A stretch of 64,000 bases of DNA from Pollutimonas harenae (GTDB taxonomy: Bacteria; Pseudomonadota; Gammaproteobacteria; Burkholderiales; Burkholderiaceae_B). Under the pieces are notes generated by a model. That model was not told where the DNA came from. It did not search any database and saw nothing but the letters and a program-made list of their open reading frames with translations. Of this stretch, positions 43,248 through 52,020 are shown piece after piece (the first letter of the stretch is position 1; every line of letters starts with the position of its first letter). Both the position numbers and the translations under genes were made by a program. Location of the stretch: positions 1,178,001-1,242,000 of the forward strand of contig NZ_SDQD01000002.1 of assembly GCF_004153685.1 (NCBI RefSeq), given 5' to 3'.

Positions 43248-44015
43248 ATGAATCCGAACCTCCGCCAGCTCAAATTGCTGCAACATGTACACGAGCACAG
43301 CAGCAGCACCGTAGACAAGCTTGCCCTCCATTTGGGCGTCACGGTTCAAACCGTCAGGCGAGACCTGAAACGCTTGTCTGAAGCTGGGCTGCTTACCCGT
43401 TTTCATGGAGGCGTGCGCTTACCCAACTCCACCATAGAAAACATTGGGTATCGTCAACGCGAAAGCCTGCATGCTGAAGGCAAGCGCCGCATTGCCCAGG
43501 CTGTTGCCCGCGCAGTGCCCAACGACTGTTCACTGCTGATCAACATAGGCACTACCACAGAAGCCATCGCCAAAGCGCTGCTTCACCACACCGGACTGCG
43601 AGTCATCACCAACAACATCAATGTTGCGTCCATACTCAGCCGCAATCAGAATTGCGAAGTCATCGTAACGGGCGGTGTCGTGCGGCCTCGCGACTACGGC
43701 ATTGTGGGTGAGGCTACAGTCGACTTCATCCGGCAATTCAAGGTAGACATCGCACTAATCGGCATTTCAGGCATTGAAGCAGACGGATCATTACGAGATT
43801 ATGACTACCGCGAAGTGAAAGTTTCTCAAGCCATTATTTCGCACGCGCGTGAAGTATGGCTGGCCACCGATGCCAGCAAGTTCAATCGCCCTGCCATGGT
43901 GAAAGTAGCCGAGCTCGTGCAGATAGACCGCCTGTTTACTGACGCGCCTCCACCCGAGCCCTTCCCTGATCTGCTGGCCCACGCCCAGGTGCAATGCGAT
44001 ATCGCTGCGGCCTAG
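43248..44015 (+). CDS. glpR: DeoR-family glycerol-3-phosphate regulon repressor
   Basis: 255 residues. N-terminal DeoR HTH (about 4-58; VDKLALHLGVTVQTVRRDLKRLSEAGLLTRFHGGV). C-terminal DeoRC sugar-phosphate sensor (about 75-235) with INIGTTTEAIAKALL and the VGEATVDFIRQFKVD region. It should be derepressed by glycerol-3-phosphate. Position between the glp ABC operon and glpK fixes the regulon. Confidence 0.93.
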   Translation: MNPNLRQLKLLQHVHEHSSSTVDKLALHLGVTVQTVRRDLKRLSEAGLLTRFHGGVRLPNSTIENIGYRQRESLHAEGKRRIAQAVARAVPNDCSLLINIGTTTEAIAKALLHHTGLRVITNNINVASILSRNQNCEVIVTGGVVRPRDYGIVGEATVDFIRQFKVDIALIGISGIEADGSLRDYDYREVKVSQAIISHAREVWLATDASKFNRPAMVKVAELVQIDRLFTDAPPPEPFPDLLAHAQVQCDIAAA

Positions 44016-44077
44016 CCATCTTGTAGGCCAGCGGCGTTACCCGTACACTCCAGATCAGCCATATATCCAGAGCCATC

Positions 44078-45571
44078 ATGATTTATCTACTTGCACTCGA
44101 CCAAGGCACTTCCAGCACGCGCAGTATTGTTTTCGATCAACAAGGAAATATCGTGGCGCTGGCGCAAAAGGAAATCACGCAAATCTATCCCGAGCCAGGC
44201 TGGGTCGAGCACGACCCCATGGAAATCTGGCAAACCCAGTTGAGTACAGCTCGGGAAGCCATTGCCAAGGCCGGCCTGGAAGCCAGCGACATACATGCTA
44301 TCGGTATTACCAACCAGCGTGAAACCACCGTCGTATGGAATAAGAAAACCGGCGTTCCTCTATATAACGCCATTGTCTGGCAAGATCGGCGCGCCGAGCC
44401 TACCTGCGTCGTGCTGCGCGAACAAGGCCTGGACCAGGTCATTCTCAACAAAACCGGCTTGCGCGTAGACGCCTATTTTTCAGGCACCAAGCTCAAATGG
44501 ATACTGGACCACGTACCCGACGCACGCAGCCAGGCCGCCAAAGGCGAGCTGGCCTTTGGCACAGTAGACAGCTGGCTGATGTGGCAACTGACCCAAGGTG
44601 GCAAACACGTCAGCGACGTCAGCAATGCCTCTCGCACCATGCTGTTCAATGTGCACAACAATGAATGGGATCCCGAGCTGCTGCAAATGCTGGATATCCC
44701 GCCCGCCCTCATGCCTAAGGTGCAGCCCTCGGGTTCCGAATTTGGTACCGTTGCAGCCGAACTGCTTGGCCACGCTATTCCCATATGCGGGGTAGCGGGT
44801 GATCAGCAAAGCGCTTTGTTCGGGCAGGCATGCTTTACCGAAGGCATGGCCAAAAATACATACGGCACAGGTTGCTTCATGCTGATGCACACGGGTTCGA
44901 CCTTCCAGACCTCACAGAATGGCTTGGTGACCACCAGTGCTGCGCAAACCGGCCAGCAAGCCCTGTATGCCATAGAAGGCAGCGTGTTCGTGGCGGGTGC
45001 TGTAGTGCAATGGATGCGCGATGGTCTGCACGCTTTCGAGAAAAGCCGGGAAATCGAAACCCTGGCGCAAAGCGTGCCCGATTCGGGCGGGGTCATGTTG
45101 GTACCGGCATTCACCGGCCTGGGTGCTCCCTATTGGAAACCCGACGCCCGCGGCACAATCACAGGGCTGACACGCGGTACCACCATGGCGCATATCGCAC
45201 GGGCAGCCCTCGAAAGCATTGCCTATCAGAGCACTGCGTTACTGCAGGCCATGAGCCGCGACTCCGTCGCCGCGGGTTCAGCGCCCTTGGCCGAACTACG
45301 TGTTGACGGTGGCGCCTGCGTCAATGATTTGCTGATGCAGTTCCAGGCTGATTTGCTTGGTATCCCAGTGCTCCGGCCCACCATGATAGAGACCACTGCA
45401 CTGGGTGCCGCCTACCTTGCTGGCCTGACTAGCGGCGTTTATCGCGACACCGAAGAATTATCAGCGCTCTGGAAAGTGGAACGTCGTTTTACGCCTCAAA
45501 TGCCCAAAGCCGAGGCTCAGGCCTTGATGGACAGTTGGGAACACGCTATTCGCCAGACCTGCGCCGACTAA
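44078..45571 (+). CDS. glpK: Glycerol kinase
   Basis: 497 residues, the family length. FGGY kinase signatures: N-terminal [13 protein letters not shown] phosphate loop, FIV-type substrate region [17 protein letters not shown]-binding [12 protein letters not shown] and the C-terminal [22 protein letters not shown]. It phosphorylates glycerol to sn-glycerol-3-phosphate, feeding GlpD. 62 bp after glpR and probably co-transcribed. Confidence 0.97.
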   Translation: MIYLLALDQGTSSTRSIVFDQQGNIVALAQKEITQIYPEPGWVEHDPMEIWQTQLSTAREAIAKAGLEASDIHAIGITNQRETTVVWNKKTGVPLYNAIVWQDRRAEPTCVVLREQGLDQVILNKTGLRVDAYFSGTKLKWILDHVPDARSQAAKGELAFGTVDSWLMWQLTQGGKHVSDVSNASRTMLFNVHNNEWDPELLQMLDIPPALMPKVQPSGSEFGTVAAELLGHAIPICGVAGDQQSALFGQACFTEGMAKNTYGTGCFMLMHTGSTFQTSQNGLVTTSAAQTGQQALYAIEGSVFVAGAVVQWMRDGLHAFEKSREIETLAQSVPDSGGVMLVPAFTGLGAPYWKPDARGTITGLTRGTTMAHIARAALESIAYQSTALLQAMSRDSVAAGSAPLAELRVDGGACVNDLLMQFQADLLGIPVLRPTMIETTALGAAYLAGLTSGVYRDTEELSALWKVERRFTPQMPKAEAQALMDSWEHAIRQTCAD

Positions 45572-45602
45572 GCCTTCCCTGACCAGCACTTTTGGGCCGA
45601 TC

Positions 45603-46907
45603 TTAGCTTGCCGTTAACGCCACGCCCCCGTTCAGGCGAGCCATGACCGCATTACGGACAGCTGGCGGTCCGTCTTGTAATAAGGCCGGCCAGTCGGCCT
45701 GCGCACGCCTGACCACCTGTTGCGCCAAAGTCAGGTAGCGGCCAGGACGCAAGATTTGCGCCGTCTTCAGCAGTGCCTCCAGATCATCCCAGCCAAACTG
45801 GGATACCGTTCTGTCTATGGCCCGATTGATGCCATAGTCGGTGCCAGCCACACTGCCAAAGAATGCAGTCACGCATACCGGATCATAAACAGGCGCCAAC
45901 TGAGGCGTGATGCCATCCGGATAGACAAGGGCCCAGTTCTTTAAATGTGCGTCTGTATTTCCCATCAGGATAAACGCCACTAGCCGCTCGACAAATGATC
46001 GAAGGTCTTGCACTGGTCTGCCGGACAATCGATCAAGCACGCGCAGCATCGCAGCGTAGTCGGCGATCATGTCCTTGCCATATTTATGACGAGGTTCGTA
46101 CTGCAAGGCCTGCGCAAACTCTTCCATATGAATGCGCTGCCCGGCAGGGCCACGATCAAAACGGGCTACAGCCAGGATATGGTCAAAAGGCAAGTCAGCT
46201 GGCAAATCAGCATCGCTGCGCGAGATTATCGATGCCGCTGCGCAATCCAGACCCAGGGCCGCACAAAGCTGGTAACAAGTGTATTCGTTTTCCACCAGAT
46301 CGAGATGACGTGTAGTGGGCAGCTTCAATATGAACGACCCTGCCTGACCACGGCGCTTGACGATATAACGACGCCCTTCCTGAACCGCCGAAAACTTGGT
46401 CACTGCACCGGGCAATGAGGCAGCATCTTCTACGGGCATTTCAACAAAGCCAGGTTCCAGCACATCCAGTCCCAAAGCAGTATGCCAGTGTCTGACCGCA
46501 TCAGGCACGCCAAGATCGGCGGAGACTGGCTCAACCTCAAGCGCCCCCATCAAATCATGCCCGGCTGCTGCCAGCAGTTCGAACTCGTCGTCCGCCGTGC
46601 AACCGCGCTCGCGTGCCAATCGTTCCCGGTTATGCCCTTCGGGGAGCAGGTTCTGAAAAAATACAGGAAGGTGTCCATCGTTGCGCACCAGCCTGGCATC
46701 ACGCATGGAGGTCAGAATATCGCGGGTGGACGCCTCGTTGGCCCCCTGATAGCTTAGGGATAGAACCGGACGCGCCGCATCATTGATATATTCAGCATCA
46801 AAAGAAACGCGCAAAATATCACCATACTGCGATAAATAGCCAATAGGCCGCCGTTCACGAGTCGGCAAATGCAAGTACATGCGCAAATACTTGATCGAGG
46901 TATTCAT
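45603..46907 (-). CDS. hipA: HipA-family serine/threonine kinase toxin
   Basis: 434 residues with the N-terminal Couple_hipA subdomain (about 15-115; PVFFQNLLPEG at 81-91) and HipA kinase core. Catalytic region GNTDAHLKNW with Asp319, Lys323 and Asn324, and the metal Asp in YDPVCVT (Asp342). The ATP-phosphate segment is GAVTKFSAVQ. E. coli HipA phosphorylates GltX and causes persistence; here the target is unknown. Start overlaps the hipB stop by 4 bp. It converges on glpK. No truncation seen. Confidence 0.92.
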   Translation of the reverse strand: MNTSIKYLRMYLHLPTRERRPIGYLSQYGDILRVSFDAEYINDAARPVLSLSYQGANEASTRDILTSMRDARLVRNDGHLPVFFQNLLPEGHNRERLARERGCTADDEFELLAAAGHDLMGALEVEPVSADLGVPDAVRHWHTALGLDVLEPGFVEMPVEDAASLPGAVTKFSAVQEGRRYIVKRRGQAGSFILKLPTTRHLDLVENEYTCYQLCAALGLDCAAASIISRSDADLPADLPFDHILAVARFDRGPAGQRIHMEEFAQALQYEPRHKYGKDMIADYAAMLRVLDRLSGRPVQDLRSFVERLVAFILMGNTDAHLKNWALVYPDGITPQLAPVYDPVCVTAFFGSVAGTDYGINRAIDRTVSQFGWDDLEALLKTAQILRPGRYLTLAQQVVRRAQADWPALLQDGPPAVRNAVMARLNGGVALTAS

Positions 46908-47239
46908 GATTTGCTCTTTTTGCCAGAGCCGTTGGCCTCTGATGAAAGCAACTCAACAACAGATGCCGGTGCGTCTGCCCCAGCGGGCTGGCCCAGAATT
47001 CGGCCGCCAGACTGAATAAAACCATGAACCTCCTGGCGCAAGGATTGCGGCACCAGCATCAGATCCATACCCATGGCTCGCGCCATTTCAAGCACTGTGG
47101 ATATGCGAGGGTCAAGCACGCCGCTCTCCATTCGTTGCACGGTCATGCGGTTCAAACCTGCCCGCTCGGCCAGCTCACCCTGCGTCAACCCTGACGCTTT
47201 CCGTATGGTTTCAAGCTCTGTTGCCAGGTTATTGATCAT
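46904..47239 (-). CDS. hipB: HipB-family XRE antitoxin/repressor
   Basis: 111 residues. HTH_3 domain about 8-65 (GLTQGELAERAGLNRMTVQRMESGVLDPRISTVLEMARAMG), followed by DLMLVPQSL and a Gly/Ser/Lys-rich tail. It should bind HipA and repress the hipBA promoter. An AT-rich palindromic operator lies upstream. Confidence 0.92.
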   Translation of the reverse strand: MINNLATELETIRKASGLTQGELAERAGLNRMTVQRMESGVLDPRISTVLEMARAMGMDLMLVPQSLRQEVHGFIQSGGRILGQPAGADAPASVVELLSSEANGSGKKSKS

Positions 47240-47301
47240 TTAAATACTCTTTTTATACTAAAAGATGATTAATAGTAGCTTAATTTTAAATTAAACACAA
47301 T

Positions 47302-47329
47302 ATATAAGCTATTAATTAGTAGCTTATAT
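47302..47329. promoter_or_regulatory. Palindromic HipB-type operator
   Basis: ATATAAGCTA - 8 bp - TAGCTTATAT, perfect 10-bp arms. E. coli HipB operators have the same architecture (TATCC-N8-GGATA). A half-site TAGCTTA recurs at 47276-47282, nearer hipB, and further ACTAA/TAGTA half-motifs are scattered through 47255-47352. Lies in the divergent gap with the methyltransferase. Confidence 0.7.
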
Positions 47330-47420
47330 GTATAAAAGCAACTAAATAGTATCTTTGAAGAAAGACGCATAATTATTCACCTACAATAGACGAATTCCAT
47401 ACCGGGTCTCCCGTCTCATC

Positions 47421-48593
47421 ATGCCTATAGCCCAACCTCCCGCACCAAGTGTCGTCTCGTGGATGGAACATGACGATCCACGGGAGGCTCTATGGCTTTC
47501 CGATACGCAAGGGCCAGTACCCTCGCGTCTTGTTATCGCGAACGATACCCTGAGCGCCGACGCAGCCTACAGGCTGATCAGCCAAGGAACATCGCTGCTA
47601 TGGCGCGGCGATTTTCAAAATGCCCGACAACTGCTGCAAGCGCTTGCACGTCGAATAGACAACACGCCCGCTTCCAAAAGAAAACGCAAGATCAAAGCTG
47701 AACCGACAACACCGCACGATCTCTTCAATCGCCATCGACAACAGCAGTCCCAGCGCACAGCCTTACTGAACCGCCTATTGATAGAGCTGGACGCCCAGGC
47801 CTGTATACACCTGAAACGTGCCCCTCTTGCACAAGAAGCCTGCCACGCCGCCCTGGGTGATGTCGACGCCGCATTCCTGCTGCCTCTACGCGCTCTGCAA
47901 GGCCTTATCGGCGCCCATGAGTGGCGCAAGAAGGGGGTTGCCATCCCCGGTCTGCCCGGCAACATCCATGTGCACTACGGTGTCTTTTCACCCAATCGTG
48001 GCGAATACATAGACCTGGTGGCACAAGCGCCCTTGCCCGCTACAGATCTCGCCTTTGACATTGGAACGGGCAGCGGTGTGCTGGCTGCAGTGCTGGCACA
48101 GCGCGGTGTACGCAAAGTCATGGCAACAGACCTGAATCCCAAAGCACTGGCCTGTGCTCGCGAAAACATCGATCGTCTGGGCTTTGGGAATGTCATCGAG
48201 CTGCTGCAAACCGACTTATTCCCCACCGGCAAAAGCTCATTGATTATCTGCAATCCGCCGTGGTTGCCCGCCCGACCCACCACGGCCATTGAACATGCCA
48301 TCTACGACCCCGACAACCAGATGCTGCTTGGCTACTTGCAGGGCTTGCCCGCGCATTTACGCGCAGACGGCGAAGGCTGGCTGATCATGTCAGACCTGGC
48401 CGAGCACCTCGGTTTGCGCAGCCACGACTTTCTACCCAAGGCCATTGCCAACGCAGGTCTGCGCGTCATTGAACAACATACTGTCAAGCCCCGGCACCGC
48501 AAGGCTACAGACCCCACAGACCTACTGCACCAGGCGCGACAGGCTGAAGTCACATCGCTATGGCGTCTCGCGCTAACCAAACAGCACACTTGA
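47421..48593 (+). CDS. Class I SAM-dependent methyltransferase (HemK/RsmC-like)
   Basis: 390 residues. An N-terminal region (about 1-185) without a firm family match is followed by a Rossmann methyltransferase domain. Motif I is FDIGTGSGVLAAVLAQRG (about 214-231), the acidic turn is ATDLNPKAL, and motif IV is NPPWLP, typical of enzymes modifying exocyclic or side-chain nitrogens (PrmC, RsmC, N6-adenine type). The target may be a ribosomal protein, release factor or RNA. Divergent from hipBA. Confidence 0.85.
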   Translation: MPIAQPPAPSVVSWMEHDDPREALWLSDTQGPVPSRLVIANDTLSADAAYRLISQGTSLLWRGDFQNARQLLQALARRIDNTPASKRKRKIKAEPTTPHDLFNRHRQQQSQRTALLNRLLIELDAQACIHLKRAPLAQEACHAALGDVDAAFLLPLRALQGLIGAHEWRKKGVAIPGLPGNIHVHYGVFSPNRGEYIDLVAQAPLPATDLAFDIGTGSGVLAAVLAQRGVRKVMATDLNPKALACARENIDRLGFGNVIELLQTDLFPTGKSSLIICNPPWLPARPTTAIEHAIYDPDNQMLLGYLQGLPAHLRADGEGWLIMSDLAEHLGLRSHDFLPKAIANAGLRVIEQHTVKPRHRKATDPTDLLHQARQAEVTSLWRLALTKQHT

Positions 48594-48669
48594 TACATAC
48601 AAACTCATTACACTATGAGTGTCTGAATCATTGCGCCCTTTTTCAGGGTGCCGGAGTCCCAATAAACAC

Positions 48670-49137
48670 ATGCTGCAAAAAATTATTCTGACAATCGCCA
48701 TTTTCATTATTATTCTGGTGGCGCTGACTTTTGGGGAAACCATCGCCCACGATGCTTTCGTGTGGATATCCCACCTGACCGGCCTGGCCATCGAAAACTT
48801 CTCTGATATCTACTATGCCGTACGCGACTACGTGCACACTCATGCCGGCAAAGTCCTTATCGCCCTGGCTCTAACGGTACCCATCAGCCTGTGGGTCATC
48901 AAAAGTAAACGCGATGAGCTCGAAAAACCCAACAATCACCGAAAAATCGCCATTGTGCTGGCGTTGTTCCTGGGCTGGCTTGGAGCGCATCGCTTTTATC
49001 TCGGCCAGATAGGCTGGGGAATTTTTTATCTGATTGTCTTCTACCTCTTTACCCCGCTGGCGATCATACTGGGCCTGATCGACGCCGTGCGCTATATGTT
49101 CATGAGTGACGAAGACTTCGCACAAGCGCGCATCTGA
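48670..49137 (+). CDS. TM2-domain membrane protein
   Basis: 155 residues from the ATG at 48670. One N-terminal helix (IILTIAIFIIILVALTFGE), a second near 75-90, then a TM2 module: RKIAIVLALFLGWLGAHRFYLGQIGWGIFYLIVF and LGLIDAVRYMFMSDEDF, with the HRFYLG signature. TM2 proteins are widespread, of unknown biochemical role. Followed 7 bp later by the lipoate-ligase-like gene, so probably one transcript. Confidence 0.85.
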   Translation: MLQKIILTIAIFIIILVALTFGETIAHDAFVWISHLTGLAIENFSDIYYAVRDYVHTHAGKVLIALALTVPISLWVIKSKRDELEKPNNHRKIAIVLALFLGWLGAHRFYLGQIGWGIFYLIVFYLFTPLAIILGLIDAVRYMFMSDEDFAQARI

Positions 49138-49144
49138 AACGCCC

Positions 49145-49873
49145 ATGCCGTTCGCACTGCTGTCTTACACCGGGCATGAGCCGCAACATGCCCGTTTTGA
49201 CGAATCGCTGATTGCCTTGGCGGCACAGCAAGGCCCCTGCGCCAGCATCTGGGAAGCCGAACAGGGCCTGGTAGTGCCCCGCACCTATCGACGCTACGTC
49301 GACTTTGAGCACGCCTGCCAGCAATCGGAACAAGCCGGCTGGCCTGTGACAGTACGCCACTCGGGAGGGGGTATCGTGCCTCAGGGGCCCGGCATCATCA
49401 ATCTGAGCCTGGCTTACTCAGTACACGGCAAGCCGCTCGATCACTCCGATGCCGCTTACCAGTTGATTTGCAACATCATCAGCACCGCATTGCAAGCATT
49501 TGGCATAGCCTCGCACCCGCAGGCGGTGGAAGGGTCATTTTGTGATGGCCGCTATAACCTGGCGGTGGGTGAAGGTACCCAGGCACGTAAAATTGCCGGC
49601 ACGGCACAAATGTGGCGCAGACACCCAACAGCAGCATCGGGCTCAAATCACCAGATCGTTCTGGTCCACGCCTTGATACTTGCACAAGCCAACATGAGGG
49701 AGCTCTGCACGCTAGCCAATCACTTTGAGCAAATGCTGGGCAGCAACAAATGCTACGACAGTGAACGGGTAGCCTCTTTGCACGCTATTTCAGATTATCG
49801 GGAATCCGGGACGAAGCCATGGATATCCGCTCTGCGCCATGCTTTGGAACAACAAGTAAAACAGCTGCCATAA
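49145..49873 (+). CDS. Lipoate-protein ligase A / biotin-ligase family protein
   Basis: About 242 residues from the ATG at 49145. The BPL/LplA fold is shown by VRHSGGGIVPQGPGIINLSL (R-x-S/T-G-G-G substrate loop) and by CDGRYNLAVGEGTQARKIAGTAQ, which carries the Lys that contacts the lipoyl-AMP. No C-terminal accessory domain is present, so it may be a transferase (LipM/LipL-like) or stand-alone ligase rather than a full LplA. No lipoylated partner nearby. Confidence 0.8.
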   Translation: MPFALLSYTGHEPQHARFDESLIALAAQQGPCASIWEAEQGLVVPRTYRRYVDFEHACQQSEQAGWPVTVRHSGGGIVPQGPGIINLSLAYSVHGKPLDHSDAAYQLICNIISTALQAFGIASHPQAVEGSFCDGRYNLAVGEGTQARKIAGTAQMWRRHPTAASGSNHQIVLVHALILAQANMRELCTLANHFEQMLGSNKCYDSERVASLHAISDYRESGTKPWISALRHALEQQVKQLP

Positions 49874-49926
49874 AGGCCGGTATCTCTGGTGCATGTCGCA
49901 CGCACCAAGCACATTACATTATAATT

Positions 49927-49951
49927 TGCTTAACATTATTGATTTTAAGCA
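49927..49951. promoter_or_regulatory. Inverted repeat upstream of the RHH gene
   Basis: TGCTTAA - 11 bp - TTAAGCA, ending 3 bp before the ATG. A likely autoregulatory site that would also cover the ribosome-binding region. Confidence 0.55.
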
Positions 49952-49954
49952 GCC

Positions 49955-50155
49955 ATGGAAAGCAAGACAGCCCGCCTGACGGTGCTTATCGACCCCAACA
50001 AGAAAAAAGCATTCGAGCGTCTTTGTGCCAGCCAGGACATCACCCCGTCGCAGGTTGTGCGGCAATTGATACGTGATTACCTGGCCGAGCATGGTGTTAG
50101 CTATAGCAAGGCCGGCGCTACAATCAACCCAAAGATCAAGGGTAAGTCAGCGTAA
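49955..50155 (+). CDS. Small ribbon-helix-helix (CopG/MetJ-like) DNA-binding protein
   Basis: 66 residues. The beta strand (ARLTVLIDPNKKKAFERLCA) and two helices (TPSQVVRQLIRDYLAEHG) form a typical RHH dimerisation and DNA-binding fold. Such proteins are often antitoxins, but no toxin gene lies next to it: the next gene is a convergent SulP transporter. Basic C-terminal tail (NPKIKGKSA). Confidence 0.8.
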   Translation: MESKTARLTVLIDPNKKKAFERLCASQDITPSQVVRQLIRDYLAEHGVSYSKAGATINPKIKGKSA

Positions 50156-50182
50156 AAGGCCGATGGGGCCCGCGCCCGCGCA

Positions 50183-51814
50183 CTACAAACCAGCCAGAGC
50201 CTCAGCCAGACTGGAGCTAAAGTTGTCACTGCCCAGCTTGCTGATCAAGCCCATTTTTTGCAGCTTTGCCCGCACCCGGTCGTTGGCTTCCACCAAAATG
50301 ACGCGTATACCCCTGCCCTGCAGCGTCATGATGGCTTCTTCCAGTGCCTCGAGCCCTGTAGCATCTACAAATGGGACATGCCCTAGTCGAATCAGCAGCA
50401 CCTTGGGATCAGCATGAGCCTTGCTTAATGCCTTGTGGAAGGCATCGGCGGCGGCAAAGAAAAAAGGCCCTTCAACAACATAGACCAGTACTCCTTGCGG
50501 CACATCGACGATACCATCCTGGGCGAGCTCTTTTTGCAAAGAGTGGGTATCTTGCTGATGCACGACCACACTTCCAGCCATTCTGCGCATGAAATGCAGC
50601 ATAGCCAGCACAACACCGATATTGACCGCCACCACCAGGTCGGCAAAAACGGTCAGGAAAAAGGTGACCAGCAAAATGACGACATCAGCGCGAGGAGTTC
50701 GCTGAACCATTCTTGCGACATGACGCAAGTTGCTCATATTCCAGGCTACCACGAACAAAATGGCCGCCAGGGTAGCCAGCGGGATGTTGCTTGCCAGCGG
50801 CGCCAGGAACAATAAAACCAGAATCAGCAAGATAGCATGCACGACACCTGCTATCGGGCTGTTACCCCCATTGCGGATATTGGTTGCCGTGCGGGCAATG
50901 GCGCCGGTGGCAGCAATGCCCCCGAACAAAGGCGCCAGCACATTGGCCAAACCCTGCCCAACCAACTCCTGATTGGAGTTATGACGGGTTCCCGTCATAT
51001 TGTCCGCCACCACGGCCGACAGCAAAGACTCAATGGCGCCCAGCATGGCAATGGCAAACGCAGGGCCAATCAGTTCCACCAGCCGGCTCAATGTAATAGC
51101 GGGCCACTCGAAAGACGGTAGGCCCCGGGGTATTTCACCAAACGTACTGCCTATGGTGGCAACGCTTTCAAAGTGGAACACTGCCTGGACTATTGTTATC
51201 AAAACCAAGGCACACAGAGGGCCAGGAACACGTGACATGCGCGGAATGCGCGAAGTAAATACGACCAGCAGCAGCGATGCGATGCCTAAAAGTGTGGTCG
51301 TCCAGTCCAACTGCGGCAATACTTGCAGCAGTTGCCAGAGCTTTTCGTGAAAATGCACACCCTGGACTTCGGGCAACCCGAAGAAGTCTTTCCATTGACT
51401 TACCCAGATGATGACACCGATCCCTGCGGTAAACCCCAGGATGACAGGCGCGGGAATGAATTTGATGACCGCCCCCATGCGGGCCAGGCCGAACAACAGC
51501 AGAATGACGCCCGCCATCAGGGTGGCAATTTGCAGGCCATCGACCCCATGCTGGGCCACGACACCCGACAAAATTACAATAAATGCGCCTGTAGGCCCCG
51601 CGATCTGTATGCGGCTTCCGCCGAACAACGAGACAGCAATGCCAGCAACGATAGCGGTGTACAAACCTTGTTCAGGTTTGACGCCCGAAGCAATCGCAAA
51701 GGCCATGGCCAGGGGCAAGGCAACGATGCCCACGACAATGCCGGCAATGATATTGGCCAACCAGTGTTGACGCCCCAACAAGCCTGCACGCTTGGCCTCA
51801 AGAACTGCAAACAT
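50183..51814 (-). CDS. SulP-family anion transporter with STAS domain
   Basis: 543 residues from the ATG at 51812-51814. About 12 membrane helices (IIAGIVVGIVALPLAMAFAIASG is the SulP signature region) and a C-terminal STAS domain (about 425-540; VYVVEGPFFFAAADAFHKAL...LLIRLGHVPFVDATGLEAL). The transported anion may be sulfate, bicarbonate or a dicarboxylate. No carbonic anhydrase is fused or adjacent. A 20-bp palindrome lies upstream. Confidence 0.9.
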   Translation of the reverse strand: MFAVLEAKRAGLLGRQHWLANIIAGIVVGIVALPLAMAFAIASGVKPEQGLYTAIVAGIAVSLFGGSRIQIAGPTGAFIVILSGVVAQHGVDGLQIATLMAGVILLLFGLARMGAVIKFIPAPVILGFTAGIGVIIWVSQWKDFFGLPEVQGVHFHEKLWQLLQVLPQLDWTTTLLGIASLLLVVFTSRIPRMSRVPGPLCALVLITIVQAVFHFESVATIGSTFGEIPRGLPSFEWPAITLSRLVELIGPAFAIAMLGAIESLLSAVVADNMTGTRHNSNQELVGQGLANVLAPLFGGIAATGAIARTATNIRNGGNSPIAGVVHAILLILVLLFLAPLASNIPLATLAAILFVVAWNMSNLRHVARMVQRTPRADVVILLVTFFLTVFADLVVAVNIGVVLAMLHFMRRMAGSVVVHQQDTHSLQKELAQDGIVDVPQGVLVYVVEGPFFFAAADAFHKALSKAHADPKVLLIRLGHVPFVDATGLEALEEAIMTLQGRGIRVILVEANDRVRAKLQKMGLISKLGSDNFSSSLAEALAGL

Positions 51815-51884
51815 GCTTATGGACTTCCTTCGAGAGTAGCAAGAACCCTGCCGCACAATCACGCTGCAGAGCATATGTTATATG

Positions 51885-51904
51885 CATACTATTATAATAG
51901 TATG
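51885..51904. promoter_or_regulatory. Perfect 20-bp palindrome upstream of the SulP gene
   Basis: CATACTATTA / TAATAGTATG with no spacer, 70-90 bp upstream of the SulP start. Probably an operator for an unidentified regulator; the RHH protein encoded downstream is one candidate. Confidence 0.55.
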
Positions 51905-51952
51905 TGAATAAGATATCATTTCAAAAAATAAAACAGAGCCAATAACAAACAT

Positions 51953-51984
51953 AAAAAAAGGGCCGCCATCTTTGGCGACCCTTT
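51953..51984 (-). terminator. Terminator of the norB operon
   Basis: On the minus strand AAAGGG..GCCA / TGGC..CCCTTT with a 2-nt internal mismatch, followed by TTTTTTT. Lies 36 bp beyond the norB stop. Confidence 0.85.
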
Positions 51985-52020
51985 TATGGCTCAAGCGCCT
52001 CGGCGCTCGATAATGCAGCC

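Noticed and set aside
49955-51814. Toxin-antitoxin pair formed by the RHH protein and its neighbour
   Set aside because: The neighbour is a convergent SulP transporter, not a toxin.
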